Positions 1 to 7,588 of a stretch of DNA of 20,409 nt are shown piece by piece. The notes beneath the pieces were generated by a model, which made no database searches, was not told the DNA's origin, and was given only the letters and a program-made list of their open reading frames with translations. The translations under genes and the position numbers were made by a program. The stretch spans positions 1-20,409 of the forward strand of contig DASUWQ010000241.1 of NCBI GenBank assembly GCA_036378375.1. The letters are read 5' to 3'. Every line of letters begins with the position of its first letter. Positions within the stretch are counted from its first letter, which is position 1. This DNA is from JAFAVN01 sp036378375. Its GTDB lineage: Bacteria; Verrucomicrobiota; Verrucomicrobiia; Chthoniobacterales; JAFAMB01.

Positions 1-1
1 G

Positions 2-562
2 GAAGAGGAAGCGCTGCTGGCTTCCCGGTTGCAAGAGGACGCACCGATGCCGGGCGCCGATGCTTACGTCGTCACGGACCTCTTCGAGCGGTGCGGGAGC
101 CGTATGATTGTGCAAGTACAGCCGGTGGTGATTAATCAAATTCTGGCTTCTCCAAGGGCCAGACAGTTTGCTGACCGTCGGATTACCCTGAGTGAGGTGT
201 TCAGTTGCGGGCTCTCCACGACGTTGGTCCCTTATGCCGACCCGGGAGCGGCGCTGGCAAAAGAGGTGCGAACCAAAGTCAACCTTTGGCGAGATCGCGC
301 CCGAACCGACCCGAAAGTGATCCTGCTTCAAAACAACGGGATGATTGTGCTGGGCGATTCTCCAGAGGAAGTCGTAGAAACCGTCGAGAAGATGGTTCGC
401 GCGGCTGAGGTATTCGTTGGCGCCAGTTTGCTGGGAGGACCTCAATTCCTCACGGTGGCGAATATTGGGCGAGCGACTGAATACCGGCGGGGGAGTGACA
501 CAGACGGAACCAATCAATCAACCGCGCCTCAAGCTGTGCCGAGTGAGCTGGCCAATTCCTGA
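2..562 (+). CDS. Class II aldolase/adducin-like protein, 5'-truncated, apparently without zinc ligands
   Basis: The frame is open from base 2, so the gene begins before the window; about 187 C-terminal residues are visible. The fold assignment rests on a segment aligning with the family's metal-binding stretch (MIVQVQPVVINQILAS, compare VHTHP..VN.L), a VPYADPGAALAKEV segment typical of RhaD-type aldolases, and LLQNNGMIVLG followed by an EEVVETVEKMVRAAE helix (compare LLxNHGxxxxG). Known members use the two histidines of HxH and the histidine of NHG to hold zinc. Here these positions are Q, Q (bases 113-121) and N (335-337), so ordinary aldolase chemistry is unlikely. The frame is intact, which argues for a retained non-catalytic role. 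The stop overlaps the start of the membrane-protein gene, so the two are probably co-transcribed. The true N-terminus and substrate cannot be seen. Confidence 0.7.
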   Translation, partial: EEEALLASRLQEDAPMPGADAYVVTDLFERCGSRMIVQVQPVVINQILASPRARQFADRRITLSEVFSCGLSTTLVPYADPGAALAKEVRTKVNLWRDRARTDPKVILLQNNGMIVLGDSPEEVVETVEKMVRAAEVFVGASLLGGPQFLTVANIGRATEYRRGSDTDGTNQSTAPQAVPSELANS

Positions 563-1754
563 CCTGACAGGAATCGATTGGACTCACGTCGCTATTGAGG
601 CTGGCGCCGGGGTGGTGGGTTATTTGCTGCTGATTTTGTGCAACCCGGTCGCCCGATTTTTCCGGGACGGGCTGTCCATCGTGAACCGGCATCCCCGCAT
701 TTGGATCTGGCTGGCGGTACTAAGTTGCTCCTACTCGATATTTCAGGCATTGATGGCCTGGCGCCTGGGCGAGTTTCATCTGTCGCTTTACGACCTCGTC
801 AACTGGCCGGTGGCTCGCGCCGTGGATTTAAATTTGGCGGCTCAACGCTGTTGGTTACCGGCACTCGAGCTTTTGTCCGGACTTTTCAATCAGGTAGTGG
901 TGAGTTTCCCGGCATCGGGCCTAGCGGCAATTTTGTTTTTGATGAACTGGGGCGGCGCTCATTTTAATTTGATAGCGGAAGCCCGAGTGCGCTTAGGGAT
1001 TTGGTGGATGCCTGTTTACTTGGGAGTGGTGATTTGCGCTTTCGCCGCAGTGGCTAAGCCGCTTTTCGCGATCTCGATTCATTGGCTGAACCAATTCTTC
1101 GACGGACTGTTTCTCCTGCGGGTGGGAGCCGTGTTGGATTGGCTCTCTTTCCAGTTCGAATACCTGTTTGGACTAGTCGTCCAGATCTACCTGATCCTAT
1201 TAGCCTTTGTGTGGATCAGAGGCATCAAGTCGGATCCGGAACGAGTATTTGCGCTGGCGCTTCGGCGGACGCCGCATATCGCGAAATGGGCAGGGCTAAT
1301 GCTGTTGATCAGTGCCCTGTTCATTCATCTACCGCTTCTGATCAGCTATCTATGGATTGGACAATTCACCGACTTCACTAGCGCGGCGGTTGAGTATGTC
1401 GATCAGACGGTGCGTCCGTTATTTGCCATGGTCTTGATCTTCTTTTGTTCGGTACAGATTACCTTGGTGCTGCATAACCAGACGCTGCAGAAGGCATTGC
1501 AAGAGCATGCCAACCTGATGCGAACGAGTTGGTATCGCCTCCTCTGGTTTGTGATTGTGGCGGGACTCCATCTGTACGCAGTCTGTTGGGTTGGCGAGGC
1601 CGCTTTAGCGTGCTATCCCGTTATGTCGGTCCCAAACGTACTGGCGTCTCTGCTTGTGAGTTTCGCTAAAGGGGTCGTAGCGGCGTGGCTTCTGACGAGC
1701 TGGGTTTGTCTTTATCGGGATACCCGCCGCCCGCGGAAAGAAATCCGGTTTTGA
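495..1754 (+). CDS. Polytopic inner-membrane protein of unknown function
   Basis: I do not recognise the family. The protein is about 419 residues from a GTG at 495. It is very hydrophobic, with roughly eight to ten membrane segments separated by short charged loops, including an RGIKSDPERVFALALRRTPH loop and a basic C-terminal tail (YRDTRRPRKEIRF). No transporter signature or catalytic motif is evident. The start is uncertain: GTG 495 has a G-rich stretch directly upstream, and GTG 543 would leave only a 20-base overlap with the preceding gene. Both place the start inside the aldolase-like gene. An ABC-ATPase-like gene starts 15 bases after its stop, so this could be the membrane partner of that protein, but the sequence does not resemble LolC/E, MacB or MlaE. 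Function is unassigned. Confidence 0.75.
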   Translation: MTQTEPINQPRLKLCRVSWPIPDLTGIDWTHVAIEAGAGVVGYLLLILCNPVARFFRDGLSIVNRHPRIWIWLAVLSCSYSIFQALMAWRLGEFHLSLYDLVNWPVARAVDLNLAAQRCWLPALELLSGLFNQVVVSFPASGLAAILFLMNWGGAHFNLIAEARVRLGIWWMPVYLGVVICAFAAVAKPLFAISIHWLNQFFDGLFLLRVGAVLDWLSFQFEYLFGLVVQIYLILLAFVWIRGIKSDPERVFALALRRTPHIAKWAGLMLLISALFIHLPLLISYLWIGQFTDFTSAAVEYVDQTVRPLFAMVLIFFCSVQITLVLHNQTLQKALQEHANLMRTSWYRLLWFVIVAGLHLYAVCWVGEAALACYPVMSVPNVLASLLVSFAKGVVAAWLLTSWVCLYRDTRRPRKEIRF

Positions 1755-1769
1755 GAAAGACAAACTGCT

Positions 1770-2477
1770 TTGGTAAACCCTGAGCCAGAAGATATTTTAG
1801 TGGCGAACCAAATCAGTTGGCGTAGTCCGAGTGATTCCGGAGTTCAGGTCCCCTCAATCAGTCATGGTTTTCAGCGTGCGTCGTTTTATGTGCTCGAGTG
1901 TGACGAGGCGCTGGCCAAACATTGTTGGTTGCGTCTCTTTGGCTTGCTCGATGAACCGGTCTGCGGAGAGATCTTGCTGGAAGGACGGCGAGTCACGGGG
2001 TTGGATTCTGAGGAGCTGGGAGAGATCCGAAACCGGAAGTTTGGTTTTCTCTTTGCCGCGCCTTTTCTGTTGCCGTCTTTTACCGTGTTGGAGAACGTCG
2101 CAATGCCTCTGTTCAAAGTGGCACAGGTTGATGCTCGAGAAGCCAAGAGCATTACGGAAATGATCCTTGATCTGGTAGGAATTTCCGAGTTGGTCGAATT
2201 GCCGGCTTCGGCGTTGTCACCGTTGCAGCAACACTTCACTGCGCTAGCGCGCGCAATCGTACATAATCCTCGGTTGCTGATCATTGAAGACCTGGGCTTG
2301 GGGCTGGACCCCGAAGCGGCTCTTCGTGTCTTCGATGTGGCACGTCGAATCCCCGAACGTCTCGGAACCACGGTGATTGCGACGCTCTCAGCAGGGATTG
2401 ACTTCGCCAGCGGGGATGTCGTACTCGAAATAGGGGCGGCTGGAATCCGAGAAGTTCGTAAGGAGCCGAGAACATGA
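1770..2477 (+). CDS. ABC-ATPase-like protein (LolD/MacB type) with all catalytic motifs degenerate
   Basis: The 235 residues follow the order of a LolD/MacB-class nucleotide-binding domain: LLEGRRVTGLDSEELGEIRNR, then GFLFAAPFLLPSFTVLENVAMPL, LSPLQQ..ALARAIVHNPRLLIIED, GLGLDP, and a C-terminal strand. Every nucleotide-handling motif is altered. The Walker A position (about residues 43-52) reads ECDEALAKHC instead of GxxGxGKS/T. The Q-loop glutamine is replaced in FAAP (95-98). LSGGQ is LSPLQ (149-153). The Walker B DE pair is ED (173-174). The switch histidine of VTHD is lost in ATLS (204-207). The frame is uninterrupted, so this looks like a maintained pseudo-ATPase. The start is TTG 1770; GTG 1800 is an alternative that would begin at the first beta strand. 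Its stop overlaps the ATG of the downstream synthase as ATGA, indicating translational coupling. Confidence 0.8.
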   Translation: MVNPEPEDILVANQISWRSPSDSGVQVPSISHGFQRASFYVLECDEALAKHCWLRLFGLLDEPVCGEILLEGRRVTGLDSEELGEIRNRKFGFLFAAPFLLPSFTVLENVAMPLFKVAQVDAREAKSITEMILDLVGISELVELPASALSPLQQHFTALARAIVHNPRLLIIEDLGLGLDPEAALRVFDVARRIPERLGTTVIATLSAGIDFASGDVVLEIGAAGIREVRKEPRT

Positions 2478-3304
2478 GCAATGCCGAAAACATAACCCGA
2501 AAGAGTGGGTCGAACCTTGCTTTTGCCTTCTTCTGCTTACCGAAAGAGAAACGCCGGGATATCTCGATCTTCTACGCATTCTGCCGGCATGTTGATGACA
2601 TCGCTGACGATCCCGGTCTTCCGACAGAAGAGCGTCGGGCGCGCTTGGAAAGTTGGAGGTCGTGGATCCGGCGTTCCAGTCCGGGGGAACCGGATTTTGC
2701 CGGCGAAATCCGTGAGTTAATCAGGAAATACTCTCTCAAAGTTCTGCACTTTGAAGATATCCTTAATGGCGTGGAGATGGATCTGCGGCAGGTCCGCTTT
2801 ACGACTTTCGCGGAGCTGTCCGAATATTGTTATCGGGTGGCCAGCGCGGTTGGCCTGATCAGTATAGAGATCTTTGGCTATAAGAATGAACGCTGCCGGG
2901 ATTACGCCTATTACCTGGGCCTGGCGTTGCAGCTCACTAATATTATCCGGGATGTAGGCTCGGACTTGAGCAACGGGGGCAGGATTTATCTGCCGCTCGA
3001 TGAATTAGCCAAGTTTAACTACTCGGAGGAAGAACTGGTCCAACGGAAGTACGATGACCGGTTTGTGGCCCTGATGAGGTTCCAGGCGGAACGGGCCCAC
3101 GCCTACTTTCAAAGAGCGACAGAATCGCTGCCAGCCGAGGATCACCGGTCAATGAAGGCGGCTGAATTAATGCGGGAGGTGTATTTCAAGCTGCTTACCC
3201 GGATCGAAAACGACCATTTTCGAGTATTTGAGAAGAAATATCGCCTTAGCCGCCCGGAAAAACTTTGGATTATTTCTCGGCATTTTGCCACAAGTCTGAC
3301 ATAA
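2474..3304 (+). CDS. hpnD: Squalene/phytoene synthase family, presqualene diphosphate synthase type
   Basis: Head-to-head prenyl synthase of 276 residues, the usual HpnD/CrtB length. The family condenses two farnesyl or geranylgeranyl diphosphates at the inner face of the membrane. Both aspartate-rich motifs are present: DDIAD (residues 41-45, after YAFCRHV) and NIIRDVGSD (156-164), the latter followed by GGRIYLPLDEL. PPEKRR-like LPKEKRRDISIFYAFCR at the N-terminus is typical of HpnD. HpnD with HpnC and HpnE makes squalene for hopanoids; CrtB makes phytoene. Neither HpnC/HpnE nor a carotenoid desaturase is in the window, so the product is inferred from similarity to HpnD. The ATG overlaps the stop of the ABC-like gene by four bases. 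Confidence 0.85.
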   Translation: MSNAENITRKSGSNLAFAFFCLPKEKRRDISIFYAFCRHVDDIADDPGLPTEERRARLESWRSWIRRSSPGEPDFAGEIRELIRKYSLKVLHFEDILNGVEMDLRQVRFTTFAELSEYCYRVASAVGLISIEIFGYKNERCRDYAYYLGLALQLTNIIRDVGSDLSNGGRIYLPLDELAKFNYSEEELVQRKYDDRFVALMRFQAERAHAYFQRATESLPAEDHRSMKAAELMREVYFKLLTRIENDHFRVFEKKYRLSRPEKLWIISRHFATSLT

Positions 3305-3369
3305 TAAGGTTTGTCTTTAGCAGGGACCAGGTCTGCAACCTGCTGCTAGGGAGTCTGCGGAGTCCTTAT

Positions 3370-3720
3370 ATGACAAAAATGATCCACCTTGGGATCGTCG
3401 TTCTGGCGGTTCTCGGGTTAGCCTCTTCGAAGGCGTTTGGGCAGACAAATAGCAGTCTGTCATCGACTGCAGTCGGCATCGCTCCCATCGGTGTCAATAG
3501 CAGTTTGGTAGGAAATGCTCTCGGCTTCACTGTCCACCTTGCCGGGAAAGATATCATCTACTTGTGGGAAGGCAGTGTGTTTCCGGTAGCGACCCGTACC
3601 AACAATCACGATATCGTGGTTAGTCCGTATGTTCCCCATAACCGAGTTACGGTCTACGGGATTAAATCCGGAGAGTTGGTAATGGATCCTTCGGTCATGA
3701 AACCATTTGTTCGACCGTAA
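3370..3720 (+). CDS. Small secreted protein of unknown function
   Basis: Predicted 116-residue protein from ATG 3370, preceded by GCGGAG at 3357-3362 with seven-base spacing; this start is preferred to an upstream in-frame ATG at 3265 lying inside hpnD. The N-terminus MTKMIHLGIVVLAVLGLASS KAFGQ (written with a break) is a classic signal peptide with likely cleavage after the AFGQ region. The mature part (about 90 residues) is rich in Ser, Val, Gly and Asn, has no cysteine, and contains FTVHLAGKDIIYLWEGSVFP and VVSPYVPHNRVTVYGIKSG, which look like beta strands. It resembles small periplasmic proteins with no assigned function. It lies 65 bases after hpnD and may be co-transcribed. Confidence 0.65.
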   Translation: MTKMIHLGIVVLAVLGLASSKAFGQTNSSLSSTAVGIAPIGVNSSLVGNALGFTVHLAGKDIIYLWEGSVFPVATRTNNHDIVVSPYVPHNRVTVYGIKSGELVMDPSVMKPFVRP

Positions 3721-3735
3721 AGATTAGAAAAGAGT

Positions 3736-3840
3736 CTATAACAGAATAGCGCCGGTGTAGAGCAGGGCGCCGGCGAACACTGGCCTTGAAAGGCGCAGTG
3801 GGGCGGTCAGTCGAGCGACTAACCGCACAGGGAGTTTCAC
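3736..3840 (-). CDS. Possible 34-residue membrane miniprotein
   Basis: On the minus strand a GTG at 3840 opens a 34-codon frame ending at TAG 3736-3738. The peptide has a basic first half (VKLPVRLVARLTAPLRLSR) and a hydrophobic end (PVFAGALLYTGAILL), as in single-pass small membrane proteins. It lies 37 bases downstream of the DUF2780-like gene on the same strand. There is no convincing ribosome-binding site and no family recognised; it could equally be chance or the decayed C-terminus of a larger membrane protein. Confidence 0.2.
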   Translation of the reverse strand: MKLPVRLVARLTAPLRLSRPVFAGALLYTGAILL

Positions 3841-3877
3841 TCTCGCGTTTTCCGCAGCGAATCGTGTTTCTAAGAGG

Positions 3878-4294
3878 CTATTTCTTCACCAGGCCGGCCA
3901 GAGCTGGTACGCTGGAAAGCACGTTGTTAACCGTGTCTTCTCCGGCAACTTTCTTAGCCTCGCCGATAAAGTTTTCTACAAATGGAGGGATTAAATCGGT
4001 CTGGAGCCCAGCGTTTTCAAGACCCGCTACAACCTTACCGATATCGGCAGCTTGGCCTCCGAACATCGAGCTGACACTCCCAATAAGATTACCAAGAAGA
4101 TTCCCACCACCGGAATCGGGCGTTGGCGCATTATTGGCAAGATCATTTGCGCCCGGAATCTGATTTAGAAGAGCTCCGACTTCACTTCCTCCCGCTTTCT
4201 CCTTCAGGAAGTTCAACAATACTGCCAATCCCGAGCGAACGACAGCCTCGGGGATCCCAAGCTTCTGCGCAATGGCTGTTACTATTTGGTCCAT
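3878..4294 (-). CDS. DUF2780-like helical protein
   Basis: The protein is 138 residues from ATG 4294. It matches my memory of the DUF2780 (VcgC/VcgE-like) pattern: an N-terminal helix with QKLGIPEAVVRSGLAVLLNFLKEK, an ALLNQIPGANDL segment, a Gly/Ser-rich linker (SGGGNLLGNLIGSVSSMFGG), then ADIGKVVAGLENAGLQTDLI and a C-terminal helix ending NNVLSSVPALAGLVKK. No catalytic motif or membrane segment is visible. A TTG at 4324, with AAGG eight bases upstream, would add ten residues, but it lies inside a perfect palindrome and the family-like part starts at the ATG. Biochemical function is unknown. Neighbours give no clear operon partner. Confidence 0.65.
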   Translation of the reverse strand: MDQIVTAIAQKLGIPEAVVRSGLAVLLNFLKEKAGGSEVGALLNQIPGANDLANNAPTPDSGGGNLLGNLIGSVSSMFGGQAADIGKVVAGLENAGLQTDLIPPFVENFIGEAKKVAGEDTVNNVLSSVPALAGLVKK

Positions 4295-4305
4295 AGTAGC
4301 TGTGA

Positions 4306-4554
4306 TGCTGTTACGATCTGTCAATTGACAGGCCTTACTCTAGGCTATGGGAGACGGTTCAGTTACTGCAAGACATCTCTTCCATTAACCGCGGGGGGAA
4401 CCGCAAAGAGTATGGGGAGGTGAGCCGGGTGGTGGAGCAGCGATTGCCCTGCGGACGACCAAACATTAGCCAGCAATTTGGCGCTCTTACGGAGCTAGCC
4501 GCCGCTTTGACCGATATCTATAAAGATTTCTCTCCTACGGAGCTCCGTTGCTAA
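4306..4554 (+). pseudogene. Open frame without a proper start; possible gene remnant
   Basis: Between a stop at 4303-4305 and TAA 4552-4554 the plus strand holds 82 open codons with protein-like composition: from about 4336, RLWETVQLLQDISSINRGG, then KEYGEVSRVVEQRLPCGRPN, ISQQFGALTELAAALTDIYK and DFSPTELRC. It is heptad-like and helix-rich at the end. No ATG, GTG or TTG opens the first half; only internal GTG/TTG codons exist. It may be the surviving C-terminus of a gene cut off at the DUF2780 promoter side, a CTG-started small gene, or chance. No family recognised. Confidence 0.25.
4318..4331. promoter_or_regulatory. Perfect 14-base palindrome with TTGACA on both strands
   Basis: CTGTCAATTGACAG is a perfect inverted repeat lying 24 bases upstream of the DUF2780-like ATG. 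Each strand carries a consensus-like -35 box (TTGACA). A good -10 box at 16-18 base spacing is not evident on either strand, although TACTAT lies slightly too far downstream on the minus strand. It could be an operator for a dimeric regulator. Confidence 0.3.
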
Positions 4555-4598
4555 TGGAAAGCGACCACAACAACGATCCTGCCTCTATGGAGCCAGCT

Positions 4599-5513
4599 CT
4601 ACTCTGTGCGTGCGGTTTGTAACTCCAGGCAATCCTTCAGGACCTGTAGGAAGGCGGGAAGCATCGAGTTCTGTGAGTGGCGTTGGAAAGCAGCGACAAT
4701 GGGAATCTCTTCTGTCAGATCGGAAATGGGCACTACGCGCAAGGTCCCGGGAACACTCTCGGCGACATGTGCCGGCATTACAGAAACGCCCATTCCGCCT
4801 GCTACCAACATCATGAGAGAATGTTTCGAGTTAACCTGTATGCTTGGCCGGATACGCCTACCGCGTGTCTCACAAATTCGATCAAGAAACCGCCAGTACT
4901 CGCTGAAGTCGTTTCTATCGAGACCAACGAAAGGAAGATCCAAATACTCCTGCAAACGGCTAGGAACGGGTGACGTCCAGGCTCCCTCTGGTGGGATCAA
5001 TCCGACTAACTTCTCCGTGGCCAGAGTCAACGTTTCGAGTCCGGAGAAAAATGGGCTATCGGAAAAGAGCTGGCTGCAAACAGCCACATCCAGTTCACCG
5101 CGGTCCAGCCGCTGTAGTTGCTCGGGTCCCGGTAAATCATTAAGGGCCAGCCGGACGTCAGGCCACGCGCTACGAAAGGCGTTTATGGCGTCGCCCACAC
5201 CGAATTTCATTGCGTAACTGCAAAACCCGAACCTTAGGAGGTTGGTATCGCGGGCCGCAACCTGGCGCGCCGCTTCGACGCTGGCGGCTGCGGTCGCCAG
5301 AGTTTCCCGGGCGCCGTTCAGCAATTCCTGGCCGGCAGGGGTCAAGGCCGCTCCCTTGGGGCTGCGCACGAAAAGATCGAAGCCGAGCTCGACCTCTAAA
5401 TTGCGAATCTGAGCACTCAGCGCCTGCTGCGCGATTCTCAACTTCTTAGCCGCGCGGGTGAAATGGAGTTCCTCAGCGACCGTCACAAAATAGCGTAAAT
5501 GGCGTAACTCCAT
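4599..5513 (-). CDS. LysR-family transcriptional regulator
   Basis: A 304-residue protein of standard LysR length. The N-terminal winged helix is canonical: MELRHLRYFVTVAEELHFTR, AAKKLRIAQQALSAQIRNLE, LGFDLFVRSPKGAALTPAGQ (residues 1-64). The rest is the two-lobed effector-binding domain, with LRFGFCSYAMKFGVGDAINA and a typical GMGVSVMPAHVAE segment near residue 245-255. The ATG at 5513 has AAGGA about ten bases upstream. It is divergent from the aldo/keto reductase and MBL-hydrolase pair across about 150 bases, the usual layout for a LysR protein that controls its neighbour and itself. The effector is unknown. Confidence 0.93.
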   Translation of the reverse strand: MELRHLRYFVTVAEELHFTRAAKKLRIAQQALSAQIRNLEVELGFDLFVRSPKGAALTPAGQELLNGARETLATAAASVEAARQVAARDTNLLRFGFCSYAMKFGVGDAINAFRSAWPDVRLALNDLPGPEQLQRLDRGELDVAVCSQLFSDSPFFSGLETLTLATEKLVGLIPPEGAWTSPVPSRLQEYLDLPFVGLDRNDFSEYWRFLDRICETRGRRIRPSIQVNSKHSLMMLVAGGMGVSVMPAHVAESVPGTLRVVPISDLTEEIPIVAAFQRHSQNSMLPAFLQVLKDCLELQTARTE

Positions 5514-5665
5514 GCTCCAATAATCCTTCGTAGAACTATCCTGCTGAATTGCCGGGCTGTCACAACCGAAAAGTGTTGAACCACATTTCCATGCTGTTGG
5601 ACCGATGGCCGAGACTGTCGCTAGCTTCAGCCATGAATACGCATATCAAGGAGGAGCCTTTGGCA
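5514..5665. promoter_or_regulatory. Divergent intergenic region, likely LysR control region
   Basis: This 152-base gap between the LysR gene and the aldo/keto reductase should hold both promoters and any LysR site. I see no unambiguous -35/-10 pair or T-N11-A dyad. The assignment comes from the divergent layout only. The last part carries AAGGAGGAG (5648-5656), one of the best ribosome-binding sites in the window, nine bases before ATG 5666. Confidence 0.4.
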
Positions 5666-6637
5666 ATGCCATCGAGACGGCTCGGACCCGATCATTTAGT
5701 AGTTAGCGCAATTGGTCTCGGCTGTATGGGAATGACCTGGGGTTACGGGAAAGCCGATCGCACCGAGTCGATTGCCACTCTTCATCGTGCCCTGGACTTA
5801 GGAGTCACCCTTTTCGATACGGCTGATATCTATGGACCTTTTCTTAACGAGGAACTAGTCGGTGAAGCCTTAGCCGGTCATCGGGAAGGGGTCATTCTGG
5901 CTACGAAGTGTGGTCTTCAGGTCCCGGACGCGTCGGTGTTTCATGACGACGCCAGCAAGTTCTCCCTGACCCGAAACGGTAATCCTGAGCATATTCTCAA
6001 GTCTTGTGATGAGTCCTTACGCCGGTTACGCACAGATTACATCGACCTGTATCAACTTCATCGAGTCGATCCCCAGGTTCCTGTCGAAGAAACCGTCGGC
6101 GCTTTGGCGAGTCTCGTGAAAGCGGGGAAGGTGCGGCACATCGGATTATCCGAATGCACCCTGGACGAGCTATCGCGCGCCCACCAAGTACACCCGATTG
6201 CGACCGTCCAGTCTGAGCTATCGCTTTGGACACGCGATGCACTGTTGGAAATTCTGCCATTCTGCCGGAGTAATGGGATCGGTTTTCTGCCTTTTGCGCC
6301 ATTAGGGCGCGGGTTCTTAACTGGTCAGTTCCATCAAGCCTCGAATTTTAAAAAGGAGGATTTCCGTTCTCTTCTGCCAAGGTTTCAACCGGAAGCTTTG
6401 AAAGCCAACGTGTTGATTGTCGATGCCGTGAAGGATCTGGCGAAGCGAAAAGAGGCTACTCCCGCCCAAATCGCTCTCGCCTGGCTCCTGGCATTAGGTG
6501 AAAACGTTGTCCCGATTCCTGGGGCGTCGAAACGAAATCATCTTGAAGAGAATTTAGGTGGCGCTCTTGTACAATTGACCAAAGAGGAGCAGGCATCGTT
6601 GAATGAGCTCCCGTCGCCAACGGGCGGACGTTACTAA
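5666..6637 (+). CDS. Aldo/keto reductase
   Basis: NAD(P)H-dependent oxidoreductase of 323 residues, (beta/alpha)8 barrel. The catalytic tetrad is visible: D51 and Y56 (FDTADIYG), K81 (ILATKCG) and H132 (YIDLYQLHRVD). The N-terminal RLGPDHLVVSAIGLGCMGM strand, the SELSLWTRD and PFAPLGRGFLTG segments, and the C-terminal cofactor loop VVPIPGASKRNHLEEN all match the family, closest in style to YakC/AKR13-type aldehyde or ketone reductases. ATG 5666 is chosen because of the strong AAGGAGGAG nine bases upstream and because the family N-terminus begins there; an open frame extends back to 5549 without merit. It is followed after 12 bases by an MBL-fold gene, so the two probably form an operon. Substrate not predictable. 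Confidence 0.92.
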   Translation: MPSRRLGPDHLVVSAIGLGCMGMTWGYGKADRTESIATLHRALDLGVTLFDTADIYGPFLNEELVGEALAGHREGVILATKCGLQVPDASVFHDDASKFSLTRNGNPEHILKSCDESLRRLRTDYIDLYQLHRVDPQVPVEETVGALASLVKAGKVRHIGLSECTLDELSRAHQVHPIATVQSELSLWTRDALLEILPFCRSNGIGFLPFAPLGRGFLTGQFHQASNFKKEDFRSLLPRFQPEALKANVLIVDAVKDLAKRKEATPAQIALAWLLALGENVVPIPGASKRNHLEENLGGALVQLTKEEQASLNELPSPTGGRY

Positions 6638-6649
6638 GAGGTTATTAAT

Positions 6650-7588
6650 ATGAGATCAACCTTTCCGGAACTGCCAAAGCAGCCAACAAACGGCCGGAGT
6701 GGGGTTTACCGCCTCGGTTCCGGAGAGTCGGACGCGTGGGTACTGTTTGATCATTCGATCTGGGTGGACCCGATTCAGCAGTTTGCAATCGGAGCGGCCG
6801 ACTCGACGATCGCCGAACTGATGGAGCGCCATTTCCTGCCATCGAACAAGCTACAGCTTGCGTCCGATCCTTTGTTGTTCCGTTGGGCTGGCGAGACTGC
6901 TCTGGTCGACACCGGGATCGGAACTCAGTTGCCGGGGAGTGCAGGCCTGCTCCCGCAGCAACTTGCCGCTTTGAATATCCGCCCAGAAGAAATCAGTGCC
7001 GTACTAATGACTCATTTGCATGTCGATCATATCGGCGGTGCTTTTGATCCCGCATCTGGGCTGGCGACTTTTCCGAACGCGAAATTCTTCATTTCGGAGG
7101 CTGAAATTAACTTTTGGAGCCAATCATCGCTGGATCTTGGGGATGTCCGAGATTTGCCGCAGGAGTTGATCAACTTCACCCATCAGTGTGCGCGCCGGGG
7201 GCTGTCGATCTTGGAAAAGCAGATCCAGCCATTCAAACCGGAGTCTGAACTACCTTCTGGGATTACCGCGATTGCCCTTCCGGGGCATACCCCCGGACAC
7301 AGTGGATTTGTTTTCCAATTGTCAGCAGGGCAATTCCTCGCAGCCGGTGATGCCATGCATGATCCAATCCTGCATCTCACGCACCCGGAATGGACCAGCA
7401 TCGGCGATTGGTCGCGCAGGCAGACCGAAGAAACTCGCCGCAAGTTATTGGATGTGCTGGCTCGCGACCGAACCCGTTTTCAGGCTTTTCATTTTCCGTT
7501 TCCCGGGATTGGCCGGGTTCGAGCTATCGCCGATGGCACCTACGAATTTGTTCCGGAACGCTTGCGGTGGGACTCACTCTCTGAGTGA
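6650..7588 (+). CDS. Metallo-beta-lactamase-fold hydrolase (lactonase-like)
   Basis: A 312-residue protein with the MBL-fold zinc motif HLHVDH at residues 122-127 (H122, H124, D126, H127), further ligand H213 in PGHTPGHSG (211-219), bridging D234 in AAGDAMH, and a late histidine in FHFPFPGIG. The arrangement, including the VDTGIG strand before the motif and the His-Pro-Gly-His loop, resembles AttM/AiiA-type and other putative N-acyl-homoserine lactonases, but general MBL esterases share these features. No signal peptide, so likely cytoplasmic. ATG 6650 has AGAGG eight to ten bases upstream. Being paired with an aldo/keto reductase under a LysR regulator suggests a small catabolic or detoxification operon for a lactone- or aldehyde-bearing compound. 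Confidence 0.9.
   Translation: MRSTFPELPKQPTNGRSGVYRLGSGESDAWVLFDHSIWVDPIQQFAIGAADSTIAELMERHFLPSNKLQLASDPLLFRWAGETALVDTGIGTQLPGSAGLLPQQLAALNIRPEEISAVLMTHLHVDHIGGAFDPASGLATFPNAKFFISEAEINFWSQSSLDLGDVRDLPQELINFTHQCARRGLSILEKQIQPFKPESELPSGITAIALPGHTPGHSGFVFQLSAGQFLAAGDAMHDPILHLTHPEWTSIGDWSRRQTEETRRKLLDVLARDRTRFQAFHFPFPGIGRVRAIADGTYEFVPERLRWDSLSE

Noticed and set aside
5549..5665. N-terminal extension of the aldo/keto reductase
   Set aside because: The family N-terminus begins at ATG 5666, which has the strong AAGGAGGAG site; the extension lies in the promoter region.
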